Of a stretch of 64,000 nt of DNA, positions 49,085 through 57,117 are shown one piece after another. Origin of the DNA: Aquipseudomonas guryensis (GTDB lineage Bacteria; Pseudomonadota; Gammaproteobacteria; Pseudomonadales; Pseudomonadaceae). The notes beneath the pieces were generated by a model. It was not told where the DNA came from, searched no databases, and saw only the letters and a list, made by a program, of their open reading frames with translations. The stretch covers positions 124,001 to 188,000 of the forward strand of contig NZ_JACJFN010000002.1 of NCBI RefSeq assembly GCF_014164785.1, read 5' to 3'. Every line of letters begins with the position of its first letter. Position 1 is the stretch's first letter. A program made the translations under genes and the position numbers.

Positions 49085-49582
49085 ATGACGCACTTACTGC
49101 AATTCATAACCCTGGCGGCCGGCATCGGCATGGTGGCGACGGCCGTGATGGATGCCTGGCTGATGCTGTTGAAGTACGGCGGCGTGCCAACCCTGAACTT
49201 TGCCTTTATCGGCCGCTGGGTGGGGCACCTGCTGCGTGGCCAGGTGGCCCATGCGGCCATCGCCAAAGCGCCGCCGATTCGCGGCGAGCTTGCCCTGGGC
49301 TGGCTGCTGCACTACGCCACCGGCATCGCCTTTGCGGCGCTGCTGCTGGCCATCGTCGGCCTGGACTGGGTCTGGAACCCGAGTGTGCTCCCCGCACTGC
49401 TGGTGGGGGTCGCCACGGTCAGCATCCCCTTGCTGGTGATTCAGCCGGCCATGGGCTCCGGTTTCGCCGCCAGCAAAACTCCAACCCCACTGCGCAACTG
49501 CCTCAAGAGTGTGGCCAACCACGGCGTGTTTGGCCTGGGCTTGTACCTGGCCGCCGCATTGATCGGCGCACTGCTGCGCTGA
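49085..49582 (+). CDS. DUF2938 family membrane protein
   Basis: A 165-residue inner-membrane protein with about four helices (TLAAGIGMVATAVMDAWLML, YATGIAFAALLLAIVG, LPALLVGVATVSIPLLVI, HGVFGLGLYLAAALIGALL). It matches the pattern recalled for DUF2938, whose function is unknown, and which is often next to a MerR gene. It is the first gene downstream of the operator and is followed after 38 bases by a flavodoxin-like reductase gene. Confidence 0.85.
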   Translation: MTHLLQFITLAAGIGMVATAVMDAWLMLLKYGGVPTLNFAFIGRWVGHLLRGQVAHAAIAKAPPIRGELALGWLLHYATGIAFAALLLAIVGLDWVWNPSVLPALLVGVATVSIPLLVIQPAMGSGFAASKTPTPLRNCLKSVANHGVFGLGLYLAAALIGALLR

Positions 49583-49620
49583 GCGCAACAACACATCACT
49601 CACCACCTGGAGTACCAGCC

Positions 49621-50220
49621 ATGAACAAAGTCGCCGTGATTTACCACAGTGCCCATGGGCATACCGAGCACATCGCCCGCCTCATCGCCGAAGGGGCGCG
49701 CAGCGTGCCCGGTATCGACGTCGAACTGGTGCAGGCGCAAGACCTGGCCACGGCGCCAGATGCTTTGCTCGGCTTCGATGCCTACATCCTCGGTTCGCCC
49801 ACCTACCTCGGCGGGGTGTCGGCCCAGGTCAAGGCCTTCATGGATGCAACCGGCGGGTTGTGGCGCACCCAGCAATTGCGCGGGCGCTTGGCGGCGGGCT
49901 TCACGGTGTCGGCGCTGCCGGCCGGCGACAAGCAATCGACGCTGCTGTCGATGTTCGTCTTCTGCATGCAGCACGGCATGCTGTGGGTCGGTAATCCGAT
50001 TCTGCCGGAGCAGCACAGCGGCGTTGCCTATGACGAAGCGGCGAACCGCCTTGGCTCCTGGTCGGGGCTGATGGCCCAGGCGGAGAAAGCCTCATCCGCC
50101 GATTCGTTTGTGCCGGGTGATATCAAGACTGCGCGGCTGTTCGGGCAGAACTTCGCCACCACCCTGCAGCGCCTGCACCACAGCAGCCCGCTGACGCAGA
50201 GCCTGGAGGTGGTCGGATGA
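49621..50220 (+). CDS. Flavodoxin-family NAD(P)H/FMN reductase
   Basis: A 199-residue flavoprotein with the FMN-phosphate loop YHSAHGHTEHIARLIA near the N-terminus, ILGSPTYLGGVSAQVKAFMD and a WrbA-like GFTVSALPAGDKQSTLLSM segment. It is expected to reduce quinones or electrophiles in the cytoplasm. The stop overlaps the start of the DUF2798 gene (ATGA), and both are probably controlled by the MerR-type promoter upstream. Confidence 0.9.
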   Translation: MNKVAVIYHSAHGHTEHIARLIAEGARSVPGIDVELVQAQDLATAPDALLGFDAYILGSPTYLGGVSAQVKAFMDATGGLWRTQQLRGRLAAGFTVSALPAGDKQSTLLSMFVFCMQHGMLWVGNPILPEQHSGVAYDEAANRLGSWSGLMAQAEKASSADSFVPGDIKTARLFGQNFATTLQRLHHSSPLTQSLEVVG

Positions 50221-50444
50221 TCCCGCGCAAATACAGCCCGCTGTTGTTCGCCCTGATTCTCTCGGGGTTGATGTCGCTGCTGGTGTCTGGGCTCTCCACT
50301 TTCCGCGCTACGGGGCCGATACCCGGTTTTGTCAGTCTGTGGCTCAGCGCCTGGTTGACGGCCTGGCTGCTGGCTTTGCCGCTGGTGCTGCTGATCAGTC
50401 CGCTGACTCGACGCGTTGTCGAGTGGCTGGTGCGTAGTGATTAG
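50217..50444 (+). CDS. DUF2798 family small membrane protein
   Basis: A 75-residue protein with two membrane helices (LLFALILSGLMSLLVSGLST; AWLTAWLLALPLVLLISPL) separated by FRATGPIPGFVSLWL, the DUF2798 pattern. Function unknown. It is coupled to the flavodoxin gene by a 4-base overlap and ends the cluster, since the next gene is convergent. Confidence 0.85.
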   Translation: MIPRKYSPLLFALILSGLMSLLVSGLSTFRATGPIPGFVSLWLSAWLTAWLLALPLVLLISPLTRRVVEWLVRSD

Positions 50445-50526
50445 AGGAGCAGACTGCCGGTGCGTGAACTGATCGGCTGGGTTGGTCTGAGGCTGCCGAG
50501 GGCGTTGGCCGACGGCGGCCATCCGT

Positions 50527-51231
50527 TCAATCCCGCTGCGGAATCGCCAGCCCCCGCACCACCGCCGGCCGCGAGAGGAAGTGTTCGAGAACCCGCTGCA
50601 CATTGGCAAAGCGCTCGAACTCGACCAGTACTCCTGCGCCATAAAAGCCGATCAGGTTGCGTACCCAGGGGAAGATGGCGATATCGGCAATGCTGTAGGC
50701 GTCGCCCATGATCCATTCGCGGCCTTGCAGGCGCTGGTCGAGCACGCTGAGCAGGCGCTTGGCTTCCTCGATATAGCGGTCACGCGGGCGTTTGTCCTCG
50801 TAGTCCTTGCCGGCGAATTTATGGAAGAAGCCGACCTGGCCGAACATCGGGCCGACACCGCCCATCTGCCACATCAGCCACTGGATGGTCTGGTAGCGCG
50901 CGGCGGCGTCCCGGGGGATGAGTTGGCCGGTTTTCTCGGCGAGGTAGAGCAGGATCGCGCCGGACTCGAACAGCGCCAATGGCTGACCGTCCGGACCATT
51001 GGGATCGAGAATGGCGGGGATCTTGTTGTTCGGGTTGAGCGAGAGGAATTCCGCGCTGAGCTGGTCGTTGCTGTCGAAGCTGACCAGGTGCGGCTCGTAG
51101 GGCAGGCCGATCTCTTCGAGCATGATCGACACCTTCACCCCGTTGGGCGTGGGCAGCGAATAGAGCTGCAGACGCTCGGGTTGGGTGGCGGGCCATTTGT
51201 TCGTGATGGGGAAGGCAGAGAGCTCTGGCAT
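50527..51231 (-). CDS. Glutathione S-transferase, Nu-class (YfcG/YghU-like)
   Basis: A 234-residue GST. The N-terminal thioredoxin fold shows the Nu-class TPNGVKVSIMLEEIGLPY, NPNNKIPAI and ESGAILLYLAEK; the helical C-terminal domain includes WLMWQMGGVGPMFGQ. Nu-class enzymes are glutathione-dependent disulphide reductases or peroxidases. ATG 51231 is preferred over the TTG-initiated longer frame. Divergent from the HIT-protein gene, 130 bases apart. Confidence 0.92.
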   Translation of the reverse strand: MPELSAFPITNKWPATQPERLQLYSLPTPNGVKVSIMLEEIGLPYEPHLVSFDSNDQLSAEFLSLNPNNKIPAILDPNGPDGQPLALFESGAILLYLAEKTGQLIPRDAAARYQTIQWLMWQMGGVGPMFGQVGFFHKFAGKDYEDKRPRDRYIEEAKRLLSVLDQRLQGREWIMGDAYSIADIAIFPWVRNLIGFYGAGVLVEFERFANVQRVLEHFLSRPAVVRGLAIPQRD

Positions 51232-51361
51232 GGGCGTTCCGGTCAAGTTGGCATAGCGGTCAGGATAGCGGCGAATGGGCAGTTGGTCAGCTCTCGGGTT
51301 TTTCCCGGCGCGCAGAAGTCGGTATGGTGCGCCATCGAACCACGCTCCATGGAGATCCCCG

Positions 51362-51799
51362 ATGAGCCTGCACGGTACTTACGATCCGCAGAATATTTTC
51401 GCCCTGATCATTCGCGGCGAGGCCCCTTGCTACAAGTTGTACGAAGACGACGACGTGCTGGCCTTCCTCGACGTATTTCCGCAGTCCTACGGCCATACGC
51501 TGGTGATCCCGAAAAAAGCGGCGGCCCGCAATATCCTGGAAATCGATGGCGATAGTCTGAGCAAGGTGATGGCTGTGGTGCAGCGCCTGACCCGCGTGCT
51601 GGTGGACGAATTACAGCCGGCCGGGGTGCAGGTGGCGCAGTTCAATGGCGCGCCGGCCGGGCAGACGGTATTCCATATCCACATGCACATCGTGCCGCGC
51701 TTCGAGGGCGAGAAGCTCAGCGTGCATGCCGGCGTCAAGGCCGACCCGGCCAAGCTGGAGCAGCTGCAGGCGCGTTTGCTGGCGCGCATGGCCGGTTAG
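51362..51799 (+). CDS. HIT family nucleotide hydrolase
   Basis: A 145-residue histidine-triad protein with FHIHMHIVPRF (HxHxHxx) at ~97-107, the usual N-terminal fold (NIFALIIRGEAPCYKLYEDD, VFPQSYGHTLVIPKK), and a HINT-like length. It hydrolyses AMP-linked or similar phosphoramidates in the cytoplasm. ATG 51362 follows GGAGATC; the upstream extension is not supported. Same strand as the antitoxin gene, but separated by 91 bases. Confidence 0.92.
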   Translation: MSLHGTYDPQNIFALIIRGEAPCYKLYEDDDVLAFLDVFPQSYGHTLVIPKKAAARNILEIDGDSLSKVMAVVQRLTRVLVDELQPAGVQVAQFNGAPAGQTVFHIHMHIVPRFEGEKLSVHAGVKADPAKLEQLQARLLARMAG

Positions 51800-51890
51800 G
51801 GCAGGCCGCTGGGCGGGTGATTGCATATTCTGATGTCTGTTTGCTGCATTGTTTGCTAGATTTGTTTCAAACAGGAATCAGGAGGCGATC

Positions 51891-52262
51891 ATGAGTGCGC
51901 TCAATAAGCCTGGCGTCGACGCCGACACGGTTCTGCTCAAGGCCTTGCTCAACACCCGTGAGCAACTGGGCCTGACCCAGGCCGAGCTGGCCGGCATTGT
52001 CGGGGTCAACCGTTCCGCCATCAGCCGCTGGGGCGACAGCGGTGGCCTGCGCCCGCAGAGCAAGACCGGCGAGCTGGCGCTGCTGCTGATCCGTGCCTAC
52101 CGCGCGTTGTTCGCCCTGTTCGGCGGCAACCTCGAAGACATGCGCCACTTTCTGCGCACCGACAATCGCCATCTTGCCGGCGTGCCGCTGCAGCAGATGA
52201 ATCAGGTGCAGGGGTTGGTGCGGGTGGTGGAGTATTTGGACGCCATTCGCGGCAAGGTCTGA
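51891..52262 (+). CDS. Xre/MbcA/ParS-type antitoxin
   Basis: A 123-residue antitoxin. The N-terminal XRE-type HTH (LGLTQAELAGIVGVNRSAIS) is at ~30-55, and the C-terminal toxin-binding domain of the MbcA/ParS/Xre class (DUF2384) is at ~65-123 (LLIRAYRALFALFGG; AGVPLQQMNQVQGLVRVVEYLDAIRG). CAGGAGG precedes ATG 51891. Its toxin is almost certainly the RES protein at 52459, as in ResTA systems. The 196-base gap holding repeats between them is unusual. Confidence 0.9.
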   Translation: MSALNKPGVDADTVLLKALLNTREQLGLTQAELAGIVGVNRSAISRWGDSGGLRPQSKTGELALLLIRAYRALFALFGGNLEDMRHFLRTDNRHLAGVPLQQMNQVQGLVRVVEYLDAIRGKV

Positions 52263-52316
52263 GAATCCCGATTTTTGTAGTGCGATAACGGCGTGCCGGG
52301 TGGGGCAGTGCGCTTT

Positions 52317-52430
52317 GCCCCCTCTCCCATTTATGGGAGAGGGCTGGGGAGAGGGATATTTCCTGCTGACGTAGCCCGGATGCAATCCGGGAGCGGCGCC
52401 ACAGGTTTCCCCGGATTGCCTCCGGGCTAC
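52317..52430. repeat. Composite inverted repeats between antitoxin and toxin genes
   Basis: CCCTCTCCCATTTATGGGAG at 52320 forms a hairpin with following GAGAGGG copies. GTAGCCCGGATGCAATCCGG at 52371-52390 faces CCCCGGATTGCCTCCGGGC at 52409-52427. Both parts occur at 20958-21126 in the other order. It fills most of the space between the antitoxin stop and the toxin start and could reduce read-through. Confidence 0.85.
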
Positions 52431-52458
52431 GTTTTGATGACCGCAGCGGTCGGTCCAA

Positions 52459-53223
52459 GTGAGCATTGATATGGATATCTGGCAGGCCTGCGCCGGTGCA
52501 GAGCAGATCACCCCGTTGCATGGGCGCCTGGTGCGCTTGGTGGAAAGCCAGGAGCAGGTGGCCACTCTGCAACTGGTCGATACCTTGGAAGAGCAGGCCC
52601 TGCTCGAACAACTGCTGGAAAGCAGCAAGCCGCCGCTGCCGCGCAGCGATGAGCCGCTGCACTACCTGCTGCACACACCGTTTCGCTATCCACCGCTGCG
52701 CTGGGGTTCGCGCTTCGGTCGGCGCCACGAACCGAGCCTGTTCTACGCCGCCTGTCGGCTGGAAACGGCGATGGCGGAAACCGCCTTCTACCGCTTCGTG
52801 CTGTGGCACGGCATGGCCGAGCCGCCACCGAGCGGGCGCATCCTTTCCGAACATTCCTCCTTCGAGGCGCGCTACCAGGTGCAGCGTGGCATCCGCCTGC
52901 ACCAGCCGCCGTTCGACCAGTACCGCGAGCTGCTCACCCATCGCAGCGACTACCACGCCACCCACGCCCTGGGCAGCGCCATGCGCGAGGCTGGGGTAGA
53001 GGCGTTCGAATTTCCTTCGGCTCGCTGCCCGCAGCAGGGCAACAATGTCGCCCTCTATGCGCCGCAGGCCTTCAGCGAGCGGCGCCCGCGCAACCTGTTG
53101 CCCTGGCTGTGCGAAACCACGCCGGCCTACGTGGCCTTCAAAAATGCCCAAGCCCCGGATACGCCGCGGATCTTCCCGCTGCAGCTGTTTCTGCTTGACG
53201 GGCGTTTGCCGCTGCCGGCCTGA
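52459..53223 (+). CDS. RES-domain toxin (NAD+-degrading type)
   Basis: A 254-residue RES protein, the toxin partner of the Xre/MbcA/ParS antitoxin. The family's Arg, Glu and Ser are likely in PPLRWGSRFGRR, RLETAMAETAFYRF and FEFPSARCPQQGNN. Characterised RES toxins such as P. putida Res deplete NAD+. GTG 52459 or ATG 52471 may be the start. It is about 254 residues, at the long end for RES proteins, with an N-terminal extension of ~60 residues before the core. Confidence 0.88.
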   Translation: MSIDMDIWQACAGAEQITPLHGRLVRLVESQEQVATLQLVDTLEEQALLEQLLESSKPPLPRSDEPLHYLLHTPFRYPPLRWGSRFGRRHEPSLFYAACRLETAMAETAFYRFVLWHGMAEPPPSGRILSEHSSFEARYQVQRGIRLHQPPFDQYRELLTHRSDYHATHALGSAMREAGVEAFEFPSARCPQQGNNVALYAPQAFSERRPRNLLPWLCETTPAYVAFKNAQAPDTPRIFPLQLFLLDGRLPLPA

Positions 53224-53225
53224 GA

Positions 53226-53257
53226 GGCCTAGGGTGCGCCGTGCGCACCCAGAGGCC
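53226..53257. repeat. GGGTGCGC inverted repeat behind the RES gene
   Basis: GGGTGCGC / GCGCACCC, flanked by GGCCT / AGGCC, forms a long stem starting 3 bases after the RES stop. There is no T-tract, so it may be a 3' mRNA stabiliser rather than an intrinsic terminator. Confidence 0.6.
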
Positions 53258-53493
53258 CATGCGTGGCTGCCTACAAGTCGGGCGAACTGTGCTTGTTCCA
53301 AGGGCTTTTTTATCGCCGCGAGGTGAGGAGCTGACCATCATTCTGGCCAGCCCCCGGCCTGCAGCCCCCGAGGGCTCTACGCTGCCCGAAAATCGCCCTT
53401 AAACGGGGCGCGCCGCAGCCAGGCTGGGCGCACTTGTGCACAATTGCGAGGCAGCTTGTCAACCTTCTGTCATAAACCCGCGTAACCGCTTGA

Positions 53494-53644
53494 TTATCCA
53501 TAGTGATTTTTTAAGTCAATGAAAAATAAAGACTTTTTTAGTTGGTGAAAAAAGCACCAGTTTGAGCGAAAGGCCCATGGCATCGGAGTCGAGAGGAGTT
53601 TTCAGCAAGTTGTCCACGGAGTTATCCACAGCTTTTGTGGATTG
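53494..53644. other. DnaA-box cluster next to an AT-rich stretch
   Basis: The 524-base gap 53224-53747 contains one perfect DnaA box TTATCCACA (53622-53630), near-matches TTATCCATA (53494-53502), TTGTCCACG (53610-53618) and, inverted, TGTGGATTG (53636-53644). An AT-rich block with several A- and T-runs lies at 53504-53552. No dnaA, dnaN, rpmH or gidA genes are near, so it is not the standard oriC. It may regulate DnaA availability, act as a local regulatory site, or be chance. No gene was found in the gap. Confidence 0.5.
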
Positions 53645-53747
53645 TCCCGAGCGCTTGCTCTAGGACGGCTTTTTGCGCTTTTTGCAAGTCTTTACCGCTG
53701 GAAAAAAGAGAGTAGAGTGGCGCGCCCCGCAGCCAGCTCGTGTTTCC

Positions 53748-54170
53748 ATGAAATCCCGCGTCCTGCCCGTTACTGCCCACAATCTACCCACTGAACATCC
53801 GCGTCTGTCGATGCGCCTGGCTCTCTGGCTGCTGGAGAGCCCGCGCCTCGGGCACAGTGCCAGCATCAAGCGTCTGGCCGGGCGTCTGCTCAAGCAGCCG
53901 GCGCGCCAGGGCGTGGTAGTGGCACAAAGCCGCCTGGGCCAGTTGCTCTGCCGCGATTGTGGCAATGCCCGCGACCGCCGCATCGGTCTGGAACTGCTGC
54001 GTCAGGCCGCACGTTCGGGCGATGCGCGTGCGCAACTGGAACTTGGTCGCCTGTATAGCCAGCCGCGCCAGCGCGAGCCGCAGCAGGCCCGCCACTGGCT
54101 GGAAATGGCGGCCGCGCAGGGCTCCCATGAAGCCGCCCGCCTGCTCGGACGCTTGCCGAAAAGCGCCTGA
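53748..54170 (+). CDS. Small Sel1-repeat protein
   Basis: A 140-residue soluble protein with Sel1-like helical repeats (AQSRLGQLLCRDCGNARDRR; GLELLRQAARSGDARAQLEL; ARHWLEMAAAQGSHEAARLL). The N-terminal ~30 residues are unrelated and there is no signal peptide. ATG 53748 is the best start, although no strong ribosome site is seen. rmuC follows 59 bases on. Function unknown; it probably binds another protein. Confidence 0.8.
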   Translation: MKSRVLPVTAHNLPTEHPRLSMRLALWLLESPRLGHSASIKRLAGRLLKQPARQGVVVAQSRLGQLLCRDCGNARDRRIGLELLRQAARSGDARAQLELGRLYSQPRQREPQQARHWLEMAAAQGSHEAARLLGRLPKSA

Positions 54171-54229
54171 TCACCCTCTCTTCGCTAGGTATACTGCCGG
54201 GCACCGCGAACCAGACAGCGAGCCCGCCC

Positions 54230-55717
54230 GTGCCTTTGCCCTTTACCCTCGACCTTTCCAATCTGTTGCTCGGCTTTCTGCTCGGCGCCGCACCGCTGGC
54301 CCTGCTGGCCTGGCGCCTGCAACGCCAGCAGGCGCAGGGCAGTGCCGAGCGGCAGTTGCTGGAAGAGCGCCTGAATACCGCGCGCCTGGCCCAGGACGGG
54401 CTGTCCGCCCAGCTCGACAGCAGTCTCGACGAACTGCGCCATCTGCAGCAGGAGGGCGCGCGCCAGCAAGCTGATCTGGCAGCCTTGCGCCGCGAGGCCG
54501 AGCTGCTCGGTATCGAGCGTGAAACGGCGCGCGAGGCGGCACAGGGCTGGGGTCGCGAACGCGAACAGAAGGAAGCCGAGCTGCGTCAGCTGGAGAGCCA
54601 GCGTGCCGGCCTGGCTGCCGAACTGCGCGAACAGCAGGAACACCATCAGCAACGCCTGAGCGATCTGCAGGCCGCCCGCGACGAGCTGCGCGCGCAGTTC
54701 GCGGAGTTGGCCGGGAAAATCTTCGACGAGCGCGAGCAGCGCTTTGCCGAAACCAGCCAGCAGCGCCTGGGCCAGTTGCTCGACCCGCTCAAGGAGCGCA
54801 TCCAGTCCTTCGAGAAACGCGTCGAGGAGAGTTACCAGCAGGAAGCCCGCGAGCGCTTCTCCCTGGGCAAGGAGCTGGAGCGCCTGCAGCTGCTCAACCA
54901 GCGCCTGAGTGACGAAGCCACCAACCTGACCCGCGCCCTCAAAGGCCAGAAGACCCAGGGCAACTGGGGCGAACTGGTGCTGGAGCGGGTGCTGGAGCAT
55001 GCCGGTCTGGAGAAGGGTCGCGAGTACCAGACCCAGGTCAGTCTCAAGGGTGCCGATGGCGAGCGCTTCCAGCCGGACGTGCTGATCCAGCTGCCGGGCG
55101 ACAAGCAGGTGGTGGTGGATGCCAAGGTCAGCCTGACCGCCTACCAGGCGCTGGTCGCCGCCGAGGACGAGGACAGTCGCGCCACGGCGCTGAAGCAGCA
55201 TGTGCTATCGCTGCGCAGCCACCTCAAGGGTCTCTCGGTGAAGGACTACCAGCGTCTGGAAGGCCTGCACAGCCTGGACTTCGTCCTGCTCTTCGTACCG
55301 ATCGAGGCAGCCTTTGCCGCCGCCCTGCAGGCCGATCCCGGTCTGTTCCAGGAGGCCTACGAGCAGCACATCGTGATCGTCAGCCCGACTACGCTGCTGG
55401 CCACCCTGCGGGTGATCGACAGCCTCTGGCGCCAGGAGCGGCAGAGCCAGAACGCCATCGAGATCGCCAAGCGAGCCGGCGACCTGTATGACAAGTTCGT
55501 CGCCTTCATCGGCGATCTGGACGAAGTCGGCAGCCGTCTGCAGCAGCTGGACAAGGCCTACGCGGCTGCGCGCAACAAGCTCTGCGAAGGCCGTGGCAAC
55601 CTGATCAACCGCGTCGAGAACCTCAAGCTGCTCGGTGCTCGCGCCAGCAAGAGCCTGCCGGCCGAGCTGCTGGAGCGCGCCGCTGGCGTACCGCAGCTGG
55701 ATGAAGCGGGGGAGTAG
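54230..55717 (+). CDS. rmuC: DNA recombination protein RmuC
   Basis: A 495-residue RmuC. It starts at GTG 54230 with an N-terminal membrane helix (LLLGFLLGAAPLALLAW), then a long Gln/Arg/Glu/Leu-rich coiled coil (~30-190), and the RmuC nuclease-like core (~215-430; GNWGELVLERVLEHAGL, PDVLIQLPGDKQVVVDAKV). E. coli RmuC limits inversions at short repeats. That is of interest in a window with several inverted repeat families. Confidence 0.93.
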   Translation: MPLPFTLDLSNLLLGFLLGAAPLALLAWRLQRQQAQGSAERQLLEERLNTARLAQDGLSAQLDSSLDELRHLQQEGARQQADLAALRREAELLGIERETAREAAQGWGREREQKEAELRQLESQRAGLAAELREQQEHHQQRLSDLQAARDELRAQFAELAGKIFDEREQRFAETSQQRLGQLLDPLKERIQSFEKRVEESYQQEARERFSLGKELERLQLLNQRLSDEATNLTRALKGQKTQGNWGELVLERVLEHAGLEKGREYQTQVSLKGADGERFQPDVLIQLPGDKQVVVDAKVSLTAYQALVAAEDEDSRATALKQHVLSLRSHLKGLSVKDYQRLEGLHSLDFVLLFVPIEAAFAAALQADPGLFQEAYEQHIVIVSPTTLLATLRVIDSLWRQERQSQNAIEIAKRAGDLYDKFVAFIGDLDEVGSRLQQLDKAYAAARNKLCEGRGNLINRVENLKLLGARASKSLPAELLERAAGVPQLDEAGE

Positions 55718-55792
55718 AGGCTAGCGCTTCTTCCTCTACAAGCGACTCGGCGCTGCCGGCATTCGCGGCTGCAGCCTGTTCCTTCGCTGTAC

Positions 55793-57049
55793 TTAGAGCA
55801 TCAGCAGGGCCAGTAGCCCCACCAGCAGGCCCAACAGCATCACCGGCACGGTGCGCAGGGCCAGTTCGCGGCCGCCGATCAGGGCAATCAGCCCGGCCTT
55901 GACCAGGCTGTTGCTGAAGGCGGCCAGGTAGATGCCCTGTACCGCCAGCTCGGGCGCCAGATCACTGTGGGCGCTGCGGGCCAGGGACAGGGTGATCGCA
56001 TCGACATCGCTCAGCCCCGAGAGAATGGCCACCCCGTAGACCCCTGCATCGCCGAACCAGGCCCGCGCCGCTTCGATAAGAAACAGAATAAGCACCAGCA
56101 GGGCGGCGAAGCGCAGGGCTGGCGCCAATTCGAAGGGGTTCTTCAGCGGGGGCTCGACCAGGTTCTGCAACTCTTGCCCGGCAATCCGGTAGTAAGCCAG
56201 CGCGCCGCCGGCATACACCAGGGCTGCCAGCGCCAGCGGCACTAATAGATGAGGGAGCAGGCTGGCATTGACCAGGCCGACTTCCAGCAGCACGCGCGGA
56301 AACATCAGTGCCGAGGTAGCCAGCAGGGCGCAGGCCAGCAGGGCGCGCATCTGCCTGCCGTCATGCAGGCGCGACAGCGTCAGGGTCATCGCGGTCGAGG
56401 AAACGATGCCGCCGAGCAGGGCTGTGACCAGCATGCCGTGCCGGGTGCCGATCAGGCGGATGGCGACATAGGCGGCGAAGCCGATGGCTGCGATCAGCAC
56501 CACCATCCACCAGGTGACGTAGGGGTTGAATGCCTGCCAGGGGCCATAGCCCTGGTTGGGCAGGACCGGCAGCAGCACCAGGGAAATGAACAGCAGCTTC
56601 AGTGCGCCCGACAATTCCGTCGCCGACAAGCGGCGCAAACCGCTGTGCAGCGGCTCCTTGAGGCTCAGCAAAAGAGCCACCACCACCGCGCCGCCGGCCG
56701 CCAGTGCGCTGCCGTGGCTGAGCGCCAGGCTGCCGAGGATAAAGGTCAGCAGCAGGGCGATCTGGCTGGTCAGGCCGAGGTCGCCACTGCGTTTCACCTC
56801 GCCCAGATAACCGGCCAGGGCGTGCAGGCCGACCAGTACGGCCACGACTATCCAGGCGCCGACCCCAAAATGTTCACCGAGCAAGGCCGCCAGGCCGCCG
56901 AGCAAGCCCACCAGGCCGAAGGTACGAATACCGGCGACCAGGTGTGTGTCGTCGCTCTCGCGAGCCTGCCAGCCGCGTTCGGTGCCAATCAGCAGGCCCA
57001 CGGCCAGAGCGGTGGCGAGGCTCAGCGCGAGTTCGGCGGTGGTCGGCAT
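55793..57049 (-). CDS. MgtC/DUF4010 family membrane protein
   Basis: A 418-residue polytopic protein with about 11-12 hydrophobic segments. The N-terminal part resembles MgtC/SapB (LATALAVGLLIGTERGWQAR, GIRTFGLVGLLGGLAALLG), and the remainder is DUF4010 (GYGPWQAFNPYVTWWMVVLI; LSGLSDVDAITLSLARSA). Its transport or regulatory role is unknown. Convergent with rmuC. Confidence 0.88.
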   Translation of the reverse strand: MPTTAELALSLATALAVGLLIGTERGWQARESDDTHLVAGIRTFGLVGLLGGLAALLGEHFGVGAWIVVAVLVGLHALAGYLGEVKRSGDLGLTSQIALLLTFILGSLALSHGSALAAGGAVVVALLLSLKEPLHSGLRRLSATELSGALKLLFISLVLLPVLPNQGYGPWQAFNPYVTWWMVVLIAAIGFAAYVAIRLIGTRHGMLVTALLGGIVSSTAMTLTLSRLHDGRQMRALLACALLATSALMFPRVLLEVGLVNASLLPHLLVPLALAALVYAGGALAYYRIAGQELQNLVEPPLKNPFELAPALRFAALLVLILFLIEAARAWFGDAGVYGVAILSGLSDVDAITLSLARSAHSDLAPELAVQGIYLAAFSNSLVKAGLIALIGGRELALRTVPVMLLGLLVGLLALLML

Positions 57050-57117
57050 GGCGCATCCTTGAGCAGGGTGATTCCCCGCAGTCTAGTTGCGCTAGGCACT
57101 CTCACACTTGTCCGAGA

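Noticed and set aside
53494..53644. Chromosomal origin oriC
   Set aside because: DnaA boxes and AT-rich DNA are present, but no dnaA, dnaN, rpmH or gidA gene is near and the boxes are few. It is reported only as a box cluster.
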